A stretch of DNA of 64,000 nt from Xylona heveae TC161 (taxonomy: Eukaryota; Ascomycota; Xylonomycetes; Xylonales; Xylonaceae): assembly GCF_001619985.1 (NCBI RefSeq), contig NW_017264195.1, positions 186,001-250,000 on the forward strand. Reading direction: 5' to 3'. Position numbers and translations under genes: made by a program. How positions within the stretch are numbered: position 1 is the first letter of the stretch; each line of letters starts with the position of its first letter. Positions 43,752 to 57,699 of this stretch are shown here, piece by piece. The notes under the pieces were generated by a model. The model had not been told where the DNA came from. It did not search any database and worked only from the letters and a program-made list of their open reading frames with translations.

Positions 43752-46700
43752 TTTTGCTGTAAAATGTCACCGATAGCGTTATTTGAAGATATTCACAACT
43801 TTTCCGCTTTTCCTTTGAGCTTCGGTGGGGATATTCATGTCGTTTTATATGCCGTGGTCATGAATATTTTAGAAAATGTCGCCATTTGTCAGCCCCGTGG
43901 TTTCACAGACCGATTACTGAAAGCATAGGTGCATAATTATTCCATTACTGATCAGACCGAACTAAGGAGTTAAGCCTCACAAAAGGTGGAAATGGAAGAT
44001 GGAACAAGAGTTTCGGTCGTTGCTGATGACATCCCCGCAATGCTTTGCAACATTAATTTGTAATGGTATGATGCTTTGGGCAACGAGTCTTGTATGTGCT
44101 GCTTATCGTTTCTAAGCTAACCTTTATGAAAAGAGGTGATGCTACCATGGGAAAGGAGGGCCATTTGTTCGACCGTTAGTGTTTACAGAACCGGACTATA
44201 CGCACTTTGTAACAGTGGCCGACGACTCCCTCACACTTGAACTGACTGGACATTTCGGTTAGCATGGCTAGAAGAACGTTCCCTTTTATCCTGTGTCTGG
44301 TCAATAATTGCTGTCAACCTGTACTCGGCTGCCGACCATTTCCAGAAAAATGGCGGGCGGTGGACAAAGTTCTTGTATTACACAGCAAGACCGTCGGAGC
44401 AGCAAGCTGTGCTGTACTGAAAGTACTCGGTATATATTGTCGACTCATAAAAGGGAAGCTACTACTCAGTAGGTATGCATAACCCCGGACAGAGAGTTAA
44501 GCTCTGTGGGGAAAAGAAAGAAACGTAAGCAGAGTGGAGACCAGAGGTGATTCTGGCACTGCACTGAGATACTGGCGGTATCTGTTGTGCTCTTGAACTG
44601 GAGACTCCTCCCCGCGATAAGTTATGAGCGATGGCGTAAGAAGGGAATGTGGCAGGACACAGGGTATTTGCAGCCGCATTGAGATAAGCAGCAGCCACAA
44701 TGTGGATAGCGAAAACTCTTTTTTTCCCGGGCCAAGAATAGGTAGTTTATGTTGAGGGGCAGGGGAAAATAAGGGACGGAAAAGTGCACTTCCGGCGGGA
44801 TCACGCTGGGAAGGCCTCACCGGCTCCCCGCCGAAACCCTACCTACTTTCCCCAAATATTACAAGTGTTCAGAGCTTTACGAAATTTGCTCTGTGGGAGA
44901 GATGCGGAACTTACGTGTACGTACCCATCGAACGTGCCTGCCGATCATGAGATTATGCGTCCAGCCACTAGCTGTTCCCGCCCAGAAGGCAACGGCGTCC
45001 CAGATGAAACATCAATAGCGACAGCAATTTGACGATCTTATCTTGATGGAGCAAGAGACCTGAAAATCAGATGTTTGTTTTCAGCACCAGTAGTTTGGTA
45101 GATGGCAGACGTTGTGTACGTTTGCCGCATTTTCTCCACGCCTATGGTTCAAGCCAGGGAACAAACTCATCCTAATGAGACCCTCCAATCTCGGATCGGC
45201 CAAACGACGACGTGCGGTGACGTACGGTATAGCAACATATGTGCGAGAACGTCGTTGGTTGGGTTTTTGAAGGGGAGCATGAAGGGATAAGAAAATAGGA
45301 ACGGTGCCTGCAATATTAGCTTCCCGAGGTAGCCGCTTCGGTAGGATAATGGTGGGGAAGCACACGATTTTCGACCCATCAGATACTCTGGTAACTTACG
45401 GTCGACTCTGAGCAGCATTGAGCTGGAGAAAATTTCCTTGCGGAGCAATGTTGCGGGGTCAGAAGAGACAAACTCATCAATTATGAGTTTTGAACCAAAA
45501 TCTCCAATAAAGTATATCTGCACTAGTCTCGCTGTAAAGAAATACCACGTACTTGTCATGTCAATGACATTATATTCCGCTTCTTGTGTGGTGGTGATGG
45601 TTCAGAAACGCACATGAACAATGATGACCAGAATTGGGATTCTAATTTGTGCTCCGGACACTGGCAAGGAAGATTTGGGAAGGGGCGGAGAGACGGATGT
45701 GGAAAGAAGGACTCGCCTCGCTTGAACGACCAAAGTTCTGGAGAACGACGTCCCCAAACGACGACCCCAACCCAAAGGACCTTGCGTGACTCTTAGCTAC
45801 TATGAGCTGGCACAGCTCTGGACCGAAATGCTGCTTTCAGCGGTCTTATTTGACTTTCACTCCATCACTATTTTCTTGAGTGACGCGCGACGTCAAGGGC
45901 TCACCCTTGAGGGAACGACTAAGCTGCATGCAGAATTGGTTTTGATGGATTTGACACGTGCAAAATTCTTGGGCGGTAAAAGAGGAATGCTTTTTTCTTT
46001 TCCCACCACGCAGTCACTAGTTGGGAAAGGTGGATTGAAACGATTACATGCAGAGTTATGGGAATCAGATCCCTGCTCAACGATGAGACTGGATGAAAGT
46101 GATGGACACGCCTTCTTTCCCTACCTCCAAAACGAGTTACGATTTGATCAAATCCGGTTGCTTCGCCCAGGCTGCCGAGGCGCGGTCTTTGACACTATTG
46201 AATTGCAAACAGTTCCCTTCCCTCAAGGGTAGCCCCCGCCCGATGACCCGCACCACTCGTTGCTTAGTTCTGAATATTTATCCTCTTTCTTTCTTTCTTT
46301 CTTTTTTTTTTTTTTTGCGCGTCTTTAACAATAGTCTTTTTCTGTTGGGGCGACTCCCGAAAAGAGCCGGAATTGGAACAGGGACATTTAGAGATTTAAT
46401 AGTTTCGATTGTAACTTTTTCCGTCTTACCTCGCACACTCTTTCTCCACAAGATCGGACTGCATCTCGACGCGAAAAAGTTACATGACTGCCTATTTTGC
46501 ACATCGATGATGATAAACACAGCAGGGAGTGGGGACCCTCCATGTCGAGAACACGCCATGTGAGCTATCGCTTCGACGCGAGCCAAAGCGTACTCGTACA
46601 GAGGGCCAAGGGGAGAAGCCGAATGGAGTTGCTCATTCACAAGCACGAGTGAGACATGCGGCCTCTAGCATTGAAATGTACAATTAACAATTTCTGTGCG

Positions 46701-49340
46701 CTAGGTGGTGGTGGTGGAAGTGTGTTTTGATCAATTACATCTGCATCGCCCCCTGTCGCTCCACGCTCCGTACATATCATTCTCCTTCTATCATGAGAGA
46801 TGCACTTCAGGGAGTTGTGAAAAGGTCGCTTGTCGCGGGGGAGTGTCGAAAAAGGTACAGTACGGGCACAAGTGCCCGCGTCGGTTGAGGGTTGACATGA
46901 TGAAACACTGACAACAAGGGCTATGACGATCAAGTCGTGTCAAAAATGGTACACAGGCCTCTCGGACAAGGTCATCGCCATGAGAGAGTCTCACCAGCGG
47001 ATAAAAGGTTCAAAGAAGTGTTTCATTGAGTTGAAATAGGGCGACTGTGGTAAAAGGAGAGATCTACATACGTTTTGTCCTCCGAAAGTCCCCCTGTCGG
47101 GCCAAAAGTATCAGTACCGAGAGAGTACGAGGCTGTGTGGCAGAGACAAATTCAGTTCATGGGTCCCAGGTGGGCCGGATCGTGCCGTTTAGCCACTCTT
47201 CTTTCTGCATGAAAGCATAGAGTGCACGCCTATGCGGAGCTGTACAGGAATCGTACCCGGTACCCGCAGTAAGCTAGTATTAGCTCACAATATCCCGTCA
47301 TATACAAAGTTAGGGGGAGAATACCCAGCGTCAGAGGGATTTGCTACCTAAGAGTACAGTTCTCGTCCCTCTTGTCTTCGGTTGGTGGAAGAGAGGAGCG
47401 CAAGAACCTTGGATGATCCGCATCAAGCGCATGTAAGGCATCCCCGGGCGCGGGATGTAGGACAGCATATTCGCAATGAAAGCAGAACACACCAAGCACT
47501 CCATTTTCTTTTCTTCTTGAATTTTGGGCAGCTGAAAGTATGTATTGCCTTTAATTGCGAGGGAAAAGAACCCTAAAAAGAAGCAGCATATCGCAATGCA
47601 TCTGAGCAATAATGAATAGTGAAGCCACCTGACATGTCTCCCGGAGTACACCTAGACCACCGTTGAGGGAGACCCCTTGGTTAGTTTGTGTGTTGGCAGT
47701 ACAATTGTCTGGTGTTCAGAGTCACTCGGTGAATATAGCTTGTTCGCGTCGTGTTCGGGAAGGGGGAAAGAGCGAGAGGAACGAACGACATGCGCGCCTT
47801 CCTTTCTTGAGGACGTGCCTGGTCGCGCGGTCGACCAGACCCCTGCCATACTAATCCTAGTTCGCTCATCCCTCGCACCCTGCCAGACCCGCAAAAGGGT
47901 TCGTCCATGCCGCATGTTAATTGGTTCAGGAGGGGGCGAAATCGCCCACGTCGTGCCAAAAAGGGTCTTTTCTGCTCCCCTGGATGATATGAGAGTGCCA
48001 AAAGTCGTCCTCTGGCACCCTTTTGTCTTCGCGCCCCTTCTCATACCCCCCACAGGTGGCCCCAAAGAGTCCCAAGCAAAAGAATTTTGTCCTTCACCAT
48101 CTTCTGCCTGCCCTTTTCACTACGATTCCGTAGCCTTTTTTCTCTCTCACACTGCTGTCCACAGCTTGATTCGATGCTGGCGAGTTCTACAACGCCATTT
48201 CGCGCTGCTGCTAGCCCGCGGGTATTGTGCGGGTGCTGTGTCTACCAAGCCTTCTGCTGGTGTGCATAGCACAACTGCGGCCGGCATCGTCCCTCTCTAC
48301 TCCACTCCACCCGAACTCCTCTCGACAACCTTCCCCCGTCTTCGCCCAGCACCTCATCACTACTCCCACCCACTCCTCCCTAAACTCTTCTTCCCTTCTT
48401 CCTCCTCACCTCCCTCCCGGGATCTTCAGCACATCTGGCCAGCGTTGTCGTCTCGCGCGTAAGCCCTCTCGACATTCAGTCGTCCATCCGTTTCATTTCT
48501 GCCTTTGTTTTTTGCCGTTCCATTCTCCTTTCGCGCGTCAATATCTTGCCTTTCCCAACGCCATCTTTCGCCCTAAATCTCCAAACTCTCCAGCCATCTG
48601 ACGCTCGTGTCGCCATCAGCTGGCACCGACAAGTATTCTGCATCTGCAACCTCATTTGCATCATTGTTTCTGTTGCATCTTTCGTTCAAACCGCCGGCGA
48701 GACCGGGAATTCTATGCACCAGTCGTCCTTGAGTGCGTAGGTTGAAGTCATTGCTTCCTTGAGCCTCCGATACCACTGCGGCCCTTTCACTTCAACGCCT
48801 CCAAACTTTTCGAACCCTTTTCTTTTCTACCTCGACTGTCATCATTATCATCAGACGCTGGCGTTCTCCTTCGCTTGTCCCACCGGACACCCTTTATTCC
48901 TTTAGTAATTCTTGCCTGGATCTTTGCTTTCGTTTCCATCCACGGCTTGTGAATATTTACGGCATCTTCAGCAACATACGCATTTTAATCCCGGGAGGTC
49001 CAGCAGATATTTGCTCATGAAAGGGGTACGTTCTGGCGTTTGGCCCCCAGCGAGGAGACAGTTTATGAAGAGACTCACACTTGGGGGATCGGTTTGCATG
49101 AGTGAGCAAGTCGTGACTACTATACTGTGTGGCTTCTTCCGTGCAAGATCAGCCGCTCTGTCTACGTCTTCAGAGTTTTCATTGGACATTTGAAACTTGA
49201 TGCTAATAAGATTCGTTGCCATGTAGATTTCCTTCACTCGTCGGAGTTTTTGTTGACCTCGGTTTGACAACTGATATTGTATTGCGCTTTGTCCGTCGCA
49301 TTCGACCAGCATTTCGTAGCGATTGTCTTTCAGAATCATC
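43752..49340. other. Long gap without supportable gene before BNI4
   Basis: About 5.6 kb. Scattered open frames of 60-260 codons on both strands show no domain, signal peptide or joinable exon pattern. The longest (47677-48462 +) is Ser/Pro-rich and reads through pyrimidine-rich DNA. From about 48040 to 49340 the plus strand is rich in C and T, which fits a long 5' leader of the BNI4-like gene with several short upstream open frames. A homopolymer T run occurs at 46300-46316. Confidence 0.45.
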
Positions 49341-51935
49341 ATGGCAGCTCTTGTTCAAACACTACCCCAGCAAACTACTTCAGTCACCATGCTCCAGACC
49401 AGGCCCACATCGGCATCTGGGGCCTTCCAGACAAATTCTTCACAAACTACAGGATCTCGATCAGCTTCAGGCTCTCGAGGAACATACAATGGATCGGCTG
49501 GGAGTGGACCGGCTGGACCATATCGAGCATCGCTCTCTCCCGTTGCGCCCTACGCCTTTACTAGCACTCCAAATTTATCTAGCACAGCCTCATGGCAGAA
49601 TAAGTCTACCCCTCATCTTCGACCCGAACACCGGACCTTGTCGGCTCCGGTAAATCCAAACGGTCAGCTGTCCTCGTCTAGCTCTTCTTCTGGATCAAGC
49701 AGAAATGCCGGTTCTTCGACGAGCGCTACGTCGTTCTCTTCAGACTCTTCTTTGGGTCAGAAACGTATGGCCAAAGACGACACGTCGGTTCCGTCTGGTC
49801 AGAAGTCAACGGGTAAACAATTCTTGGACGTCAATATTTCAAGTCCTTCGTTGGAAGTGCCCTCGGTCAGCCAAACTGCAAAACCCTCTCCTGACCGTTA
49901 TCGCCGAAACCATCGTCGAGCGGAGACCAATGTACCCATCTCATCTTACTCGCAGCAGCAGCAGGGAGGAACCTTGCCTTCGGGTTCCGGCATGACTTAT
50001 GTCGGTCATTTGTACAATCATGCCGCCCAACCTAGCGGCTCCCCTGTTCTCCAATCTCATGCCTCGTTTCAAAATGCCCCTTCGATTGCTGGTATGCCAA
50101 ACTTTGTCGCAAACTACACACCACAGCCACGAATGGCCAGTGCTGACGACATGCTCTTGTATCGCCGGCCCACGCTCGAGCATGCTAAGCAGTACAGTCG
50201 ACGGAGCATCAGTAGCTTCAGCAGTGGAGATTTAGCCACCCTTTCTAGCGACATTCGAACAGCCTCAAGGCCACTCAAATCTAGAGACAGCAGAAGTATG
50301 GGCCCTCCATCTCCTGGACAGCGAGAACTTCGAGCCGCGCAGGCTAAGAGCCCGCGCGGCGGCTCGCATAGTAGAAATGGAAGCTCCGAGAGCGTACAAT
50401 CGCACCGGAGCGAAACTCGTCCTTCATCCGTAAAAAGAGACGCTAGTCTTGCAGCCTCTGCCTCTAAGCAGGACCCGAAGCATATCAATATTCCGGCTCG
50501 CGGGACCTCGGAGGGAAAACGTCCAAATCAGCCGTCTTCGCTCTCGAAGCCTACTTCCATGGGGACAAATGCTTCCACAAAACAGCCTCTGTCCTCTGGC
50601 AGCAATTCCAAGGCAGCGGCTCCCGAATCAAGCTCAACTGGTGTGACAAACACACCCGTGGCCGATAGCAAGGCCGTTTCACCACAGCATGCTTCTCCTG
50701 AAAGGGACGGTAAGAAGGGTGTCAAGTCACGTCTGAGGCGGGCCTTTTCCTTTGGGAGCGCTGCAGAGCTTCGGCGTGCCTCTGCGGAGAACAACATCTA
50801 TGCTGCTGCTCAGACAAATCAGCAGAATCGCCCTTTTCTTTCTGAGCATGAAGCAGAGCAGGCTCGGAAGCAAGAGGCGGCCGGAATCGGTGAGGGGATC
50901 TATTCTGGTCAAGGAAACATTTTTACCGGCTCGACAGATAATCTCTCCATTTCGTCGACGGCGTCCTCTGCTTCAGTAATGATTCGGAAGATGGGCAAAG
51001 GGATGAAAAGGTCTACGCGCTCCTTGGCTGGGCTATTCCGGCCTAAATCGGTGATTGGCGTTCCATCGGCCGACTCTGCCATGCCAGCAGCAAGCGTGGG
51101 CGAAGTTTCCATGGTCACAGTTGAAGCGGAACGAGAAAAGGTCAATGTAAACGCGAAGGCGAATGAACAGATGCGAGGCGGCACCGGCTTTCCGAAGCTT
51201 GAGCGCAATTCGCTGGATGCTGTCCGCCGTAGCATAGACCTTCCTCGTGATGGCGAAGGTAGTACAAATGAACTTGGCCGGAAACGGATGAGCATTGCAG
51301 GTGGTGATAAGGAAAGGGCCGAGGTTTTGGCGGCAGTAAAGAAGGGAATCTTGAAGCGTACGAAACCTGCTGGTTGACCCTGACGAACTTGATGTTTTGC
51401 TAACCCTCGGACAGGGACCGGAACCGATTCTGGCAGCTCTTCTCCAACGGCGAAGACTTATGATGGAAAAGCCCTTGAATTGAATCTTCCCAACATTCCA
51501 CAGGCCAATGGCACCCCGGGATCAACGGCGCCCAGCACTCCCGCCGATGATCAGCCACCACGTTCTGCTCATCGTCGCACCGAGTCTGTTGGATTTGAGG
51601 GCGATGACTATTTTACCGCCCTTGCCAATTTCTCTATGAATGGAGCCAAGAGCGCGCCCGTTACCCCGCAGAGCATGTCTCGAAACATTTCTTTCAGCCC
51701 ACGAATCCAGTTTCATGACACCTGGCCTAGCGGAGAATATGACCGCAGGGGCGACATTGCGACTTGCAATCGTTTGACGCCTATGCTAGCTCAACAAATT
51801 AAGGAGGAACTCAACACCTTCAAAATGGTAGGTGCAATACCTGTTCTAGAAGTAGATTGTTTCAAACTGTTACTGACCTCTATGTAGGAGATGGAAGTTC
51901 ACGAGCAGTCCAAAGTCTACACACACTTCTTTTAA
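49341..51935 (+). CDS. BNI4: BNI4-like scaffold (PP1 docking, chitin-synthase targeting)
   Basis: Large disordered protein of 830 aa; exons are 49341-51372, 51415-51827 and 51888-51935. Nearly all of it is Ser/Thr/Pro-rich low complexity, but the last 65 residues form a conserved block: R-N-I-S-F (an RVxF-type PP1-binding site), SPRIQFHDTW, YDRRGDIATCNRLTP, an IKEELNTFKMEMEVHE helix, and a C-terminal YTHFF. That block is the hallmark of yeast Bni4, which brings PP1 (Glc7) and Chs4/Chs3 chitin synthase to the bud neck. In hyphae the matching site would be septa or tips; that is inference. The first intron is only 42 bases, uses a weak GTTGAC donor and has a good CTAAC branch site. The start is the first ATG after an in-frame non-ATG run. 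Confidence 0.85.
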
Positions 51936-54900
51936 ATTCGCCGCAGCGCGACAGTTTATTATTTTTGTTTCGGCGTATGAGGCGAAGCCGGAATTCTTAG
52001 CTCCCGGTTGACGATTGGCACAATAATTCGGATCTACCTTGACGACACATGCAGTACAGTGGGATGGTGTTCTTATTTTTTTCTTGTGCTTTTCTCTTTC
52101 CCATAGGCCCTCCTCTCTCACACATGATTGATTTTTTTTTTCTCACTTTGGGAGCTCTTGCATCTGGGATCTGTTAGCATAACTTTCATTCCTTTTTTTT
52201 TTTTCTTTTTTTCTATTTTGCGTGGTCTATTCGAGCGAATGGGGTTTTCTTTCACATTACAGGATGTCTCCAACCATTCAATTACGGTCATTTACGGCGT
52301 GCGTTTTGACTTGCATTGCAAAACTCAAATCTTTTTTTAATTTTCCTTCTGCGTTTTCACTTCACTTGTTACATTTATGGACGTCATCTTTTTGCTTTAA
52401 GTTGCCAAGTCATAGCGACTCCTTCCTCAATCAACCCGAACTCATGCGCACGTATGCAAAGACATACATTTATTTTTTTTTTCTCGGAAGAAAGCATGTT
52501 GGCATATTCATCTTTGCATCTATCAGATCTTGTTTTCCCACATTTGATTGATACTTTTTAAAGAGAGCGACAAAGCGAGCAAGGTAGAAGACTTGGGCAT
52601 ACGAAGCAAAGGAAAGAAGACATGAACGCAATGGCGAAGAGCAGAAGTTGTTGCCTTGCTTGCTGTCATCATTGTCATTCAAGACGTGAAAAGAAAAATG
52701 CTTTGCTATGCGAAAAGTAAGAAAGCATGTCTTTTCTTTTAGAATTAGAAAGAGTGTGCTTCATCCCTCAGATTTCTTGTGTCTCATTTCATTCTCTTTT
52801 CATTTCTCATCGGCTGCGGTACTTATTCTACAACTTTTATGGGTAATTGAGGTGTTTCTCTTGTATCTCTTGTCAACTGGAGGCGCGATTGCTTTCCCAA
52901 GATTCTAATGTTGCTTGGTAAAGGTGATTGGTTGAGAAATAATACATACTGGGTCCTTTTTTTTTTTTCGTCCAGTCGTAGTGTCTTGGGCAGTACCATA
53001 TCGAGGTACGGATAGTGTGGTCGATTTGATTGTTCTGCCTGCCTTGAAATGAGATGTGAGCATATCCCTGAATCCATTGGACACCCTGCGCTAAGGCAAG
53101 GCTTATCATATGGACTTTTGCAACTTGGCTTGTTACTATCTTGATCCATGGAATTCATAATGGCTTTTAAACAATTTGGTCATCTTATTGGCCGTTCGGA
53201 GGTACTATAGCGTGGTATCGGAGAGTTTGCGCACTTACGGAACTGAGTGGCAGAGAAGCAGGGAAACTGTTTTCATACGCGGATACAGTCCTGTACCCTC
53301 CATAACCCGCGATCTTCTCTGCAATACGGACGAGAATCAAGCTATATTATAGCTTAAGTCTTGGCTACATCAGAGAAGCTCTAAGGGAGTATTGTGATAC
53401 AGTAGTTTGTCCCTTAGCGTGAAAAAGCAATGGATCCCGCGAATAATAAAGTGGGGATAAGTAGACGGTGAGCCGTGGTTCGGCAAATTATGACAAGAAT
53501 TCGGAGGCACTACTACGAGGATACGAGATATACCTGCCAATACTGCGCCACGGGAGCAAGGAGATAGGAGTTAATATTTGTTTACAAACATAATAAAAGC
53601 TTGACATTTTGAGGGTTTTTTGGACGCTCGCTGATGGTATTATTGAACGTAGTGGATCGGGCTTATCGTATAAATTCTGTAAAGCGCACTCAATGGCATA
53701 GAGGTAGGAGAACAGAGGTTAGGGGTTGAAAAGGAAGAAAATGAAGATTGGTTTAGTGCAGCATCTGTGGCACTAGAGAGTGCTACGGGAAAAAGGAATG
53801 GAAGTGTGACTGTCTGCGGGATGACGCAACGAGATCCCCTCTGATCCCCCAGGACACAGTGTCGTTATTGACACGACCGAAAATGGGGAGGAGCTCTGAG
53901 AATCTAACGTTACTCGAAATCTCGTGGTGAAATGATAGATTGAGAAATTTTCTCCATCAAACCTGTTTGGATGGTGTCAAAACAGCAGAATAGTGGAATC
54001 ATCGTATGATTATTTCCAGCGATATGATTACCTTTGAATACGAGTGCTAATTAGCCGTTACTTGAAACGGTGTCCTATTGAGGGGCACTATCATCATACG
54101 ATATACCTTAGTTATGGACCCTTTGGACAAAGCTTTTGCACTTTAATTGCAGACTAGCGGAGTGCACTCTGAAAAATATGGTTGCCTGAATACACACTAG
54201 AATGCCTGAAGTTGCACGCTATTTTAAAAGCTCGTGCTTGGTGTGGATTAGTATGAAGAAGCCTTCTCGCATAGATTTTGACTGGTGGTGAATTTACAAT
54301 GGATAGCGGGTCGGAAGCTGGTAGATGTGTTATCAAAGACCGCGTTTGACGATGTGGTCGTGTTGTCTCGCTAACAAAGTGTGGCTCAACGCGACCCTGA
54401 GGCTGAAAAGACTGAATGACGTATGCGGCTATTCTTGTGTGGCACTAATCGCGTCTCTGTGGCTTGACGTGCCGATGTGGCTCGTCTCGAGACCCTGAGA
54501 TTGAAAGGTCATTGTGCGGCAAGCTCCGCATCTTCGACTTCAGCCCAAAGTTTTTTTCTGTCTCGGCAACTGCCGCCTACTCGTGGCAACCCTCCACAAT
54601 TTTTCTCGAACGTGTGGAGAAGTCAACACTTCTACTCCGGTATACAGTATTTACTTTTTTAAAAGTCCGAGTGTCAGGGCACCGAGCCTTTCTGGCGCTG
54701 CTAGAGTTTTCTGTTCACCCTTTCCTTTTGTTTATTCTCCTACAGGTCCAAGTTGAGCCGTCAACTTAGACTCTCTACACTCCTTCGTTTCTCACAATTT
54801 TCGCAAAACCTGGGGTTATTTGCAGTCAGGTTTTGAAGAACTTCGATGAAGATATTTTACGGCCCTGAGCCATAGGACTAGGCTTATACGTATTGACCCG

Positions 54901-55026
54901 AACGTGCTACATCTCTACATGCGCTTGCTTTGCCACACTGGCAGCGCGCTTGTCTTTTATTCCCATCGACCGACAGTACTTTCACGCGCATCGCAACTTT
55001 TCGAGAAGTACCGCGCGTCCTCAACA
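51936..55026. other. Intergenic region BNI4 / DUS1
   Basis: About 3.1 kb. The first 1 kb is T-rich 3' sequence of BNI4. The rest (53200-54450) is AT-rich with no open frame of interest and no terminal repeats that I could pair. I see no gene or mobile element. Confidence 0.45.
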
Positions 55027-56755
55027 ATGACTGAGATTCAGGGCCTCAAGAAGAAGCTCTTTGGCCGGGAATTCTACGAGAGCATTGGCTCTCCAAAAGT
55101 CATTCTGGCACCTATGGTGGATCAGTCTGAGTTTGTACGTTTCTCATTCCCAAGAGCTGAAATGTCGGCGACTAATTTCTTTCAACCAGGCATGGCGTAT
55201 GCTCTCGCGATCATTCTTTCCTGCCGAATCAAAAACCGATCTTCTCGCGTATACTCCCATGTTCCACTCACGGCTGTTTGGACAAACCCCAGCTTTCCGA
55301 GAGAAGTTCTTCCAACCCATCCGAGAGCAATTAGCGACACCTGAAGACAATTCTTACGCCGACCAACATCTTACCGCGCAGAAGTTTCTTGATGGCAACC
55401 CAGAATGTGACCGCCCATTGTTTGTCCAATTTTGCGCCAACCAGCCTGATGAATTTCTCCGAGCGGCTCGTTTCGTTCAGCCATACTGCGACGCCGTTGA
55501 TTTGAATCTGGGATGTCCCCAGGGCATCGCTCGGAAGGGATACTATGGATCGTTTCTGCAAGAAAATTGGGATCTGATTTACAAGTTGATCCAAAAACTC
55601 CATACCGAGCTAGACATTCCTATTACAGTCAAATTCCGCATCCAAGAAACCAAAGAAAAGACACTCGAATATGCAAAGATGATCATCTCTGCCGGTGCCA
55701 GTATCATCACGGTTCATGGTCGACAACGCGAGCAAAAGGGCCATAATACGGGTCTCGCCGATTGGACTGTCCTGCGTTATGTCCGCGACAATATCCCTCC
55801 TGAGGTTGTCATGTTCGCCAATGGCAATATCCTCCAGCACGAGGATATCGAGAAATGTCTTCAAGAAACTGGCGTTGATGGCGTAATGAGTGCTGAAGGA
55901 AACCTCTGCGATCCGTCCATCTTCGCGCCTCCCCCGCCTATTGGCCAAGAAGGCCGCGAATACTGGCGTGGTAAGGATGGCAAGGGTGGATATAGGATGG
56001 ACGCCGTCTTTCGGCGATACCTTGATATTATCCACAAGTATGTGCTTGAACAGCCTGTGCCGGAGCGCGTTCCGTTATTCGCGCGCTCAGAAGATTCCCG
56101 TCCTGCTGCCACAATTCTAGAGGAAATGAAGGCCGAGGCCGCAGCTGAAGCTGCAAAGGACGACGACTCCGAGCCGCCTAATAAGAGACAAAAACGCGAA
56201 AAGCAAGCCAAAGCTACCTCGCCCAATCTGGTTGCTATGCAGGCCCATCTCTTCCATCTCCTTCGCCCACTCGTCTCAAAGCACACTGATATTCGCGACG
56301 CCCTCGCTAGGAGCCGCCCCGGAGATATGGCCTCATATGAGAAGGTCCTGTCCATGGTTCAAAAGGCAGTCAAGCAAGGCCTTCTTGAATATGAACTTGA
56401 CCCCAGTGCTTTCCACATTGATGAAAAGACAATGGAAGAGCTGGAAAAAGAGAATCCAGGCGTCGATGTCAGTTCAGCCTTGACCATTGCAAGAGTCAAG
56501 CGCCCTTGGTTTATTTGTCAGCCGTATGTTCGTCCACTGCCCAAGGAGGCGATCGAGAAGGGTGCCATGTCTTTGAGCAAAAAGGATAAAGCCAAGTTGG
56601 AAAAGGACGAGAACCTGTCCAAGCAGGTCGGGGTCGAGCCTGAGGGGAAAGTGGAAAAAGTGTATCCGAATGGCGAAAAGGCGGCAAATGGCGAGAAAAA
56701 AGACGGCGAGAATGAGCCAGTGGAGATTCCAAAGGAGGGCGTCGTGTGTGGATGA
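55027..56755 (+). CDS. DUS1: tRNA dihydrouridine synthase (DUS1)
   Basis: Flavin enzyme that reduces uridines 16/17 in the tRNA D-loop. Exons are 55027-55134 and 55190-56755; the product is 557 aa. The FMN-barrel motifs are APMVDQSEFAWR (split by the intron), LNLGCPQGIARKGYYG (with the catalytic Cys of the GCPQ loop), VKFRI, ITVHGRQREQK, FANGNI and GVMSAEGNL. A Dus-type helical domain follows (HLFHLLRPL), then a Lys/Glu-rich tail of about 70 residues. The ATG at 55027 gives the usual Dus1 N-terminus. The same frame is open upstream to an ATG at 54919, adding 36 residues (MRLLCHTGSALVFYSHR...) that look like a mitochondrial presequence. Confidence 0.94.
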
Positions 56756-57699
56756 AGGAATCGAAAGATGGGTGTGGTTCGCCGAAGATAATGCAGTGGT
56801 ATGCATCTACTATATTGTGGGCGAGCTCTTCACATATCTGCATCCGTCTTTGGGATATAGAAGGGGGACTTCATTGTGTCATACTGGGCCAGCTCAGCAT
56901 CAGCGCGGCGTTGCATAAAGGAGCATACATTTACAAGGGGTCACGGCGTTAGGATTCTGTGTATTATGATGGAGCGCATTTCGCGGTGATACCTCACATC
57001 AATATAGAAGACTAGAACATTGATTTGATTATACCTTTTCGATTAAATGAGTTATTTGAACAAAATTCGAGGGTTTGGTGGCCACATTAACCTGAGACCC
57101 TTAGTAACCTTTACGCTGGTTTCGAAATGACCTTTGTCTCTCGACGACTTGATATCGCAGCGTGATTTTTATTATTGAAATTCTTATTATACTCAAGTCT
57201 GCGAGCGAGACAAAGAAGACGGAAGGCTTGAAAAGTGGACCGTTTATCTATTTGAAAAGGTGATTGAAAGAGTGTTCTTTTAAATTGCTTGGGGTGAGGT
57301 TTCTTTGTTGACTGCCGGCATGCGTGACACGCGGGGGAAGCGATCCGACGACATCGAGTCAACATCACTTCGTCATCATTCCATCCACCTCCAGCCTTTC
57401 CTGGCATGAGCCGGCTCATTCTGCTTCAGCAGAGCATCGAGATTAATTCTCTTGTCCCACAATTGTCAAGGTCAATTCAAAGATGGATATAAATCCAGAG
57501 TTGCACCAAAATATCTATCTGCTTGCTAATCTGATCAGGCTGCTAACGTTCTTCTGAGAAGTCTCCAAATCCCATGCATCTAGTTATTCGAATTATTTGA
57601 TCAATGCGATTACGATTCTAGTCCTTCTTGATGTTTTAAACCCTTTACGCCGTTCCATCTATTTCACTCATTTATATATGCTGTCTCTTCTAGCGCAAC
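56756..57699. other. Convergent 3' intergenic region
   Basis: About 940 bp between DUS1 and the large disordered gene, which converge. I see no gene. Confidence 0.4.

Noticed and set aside
45102-45290. Short frame starting MADVVYVC, similar to a frame near 62087 (MADVVYIC)
   Set aside because: The likeness covers only about 25 bases and stops at once on both sides; too short to call a repeat family.
47677-48462. Open frame of 261 codons upstream of BNI4
   Set aside because: No domain; it follows C/T-rich leader DNA and shows no codon pattern like its neighbours.
53200-54450. AT-rich stretch suspected as a decayed transposon
   Set aside because: No terminal repeats, no coding remnant and no target duplication could be found by eye.
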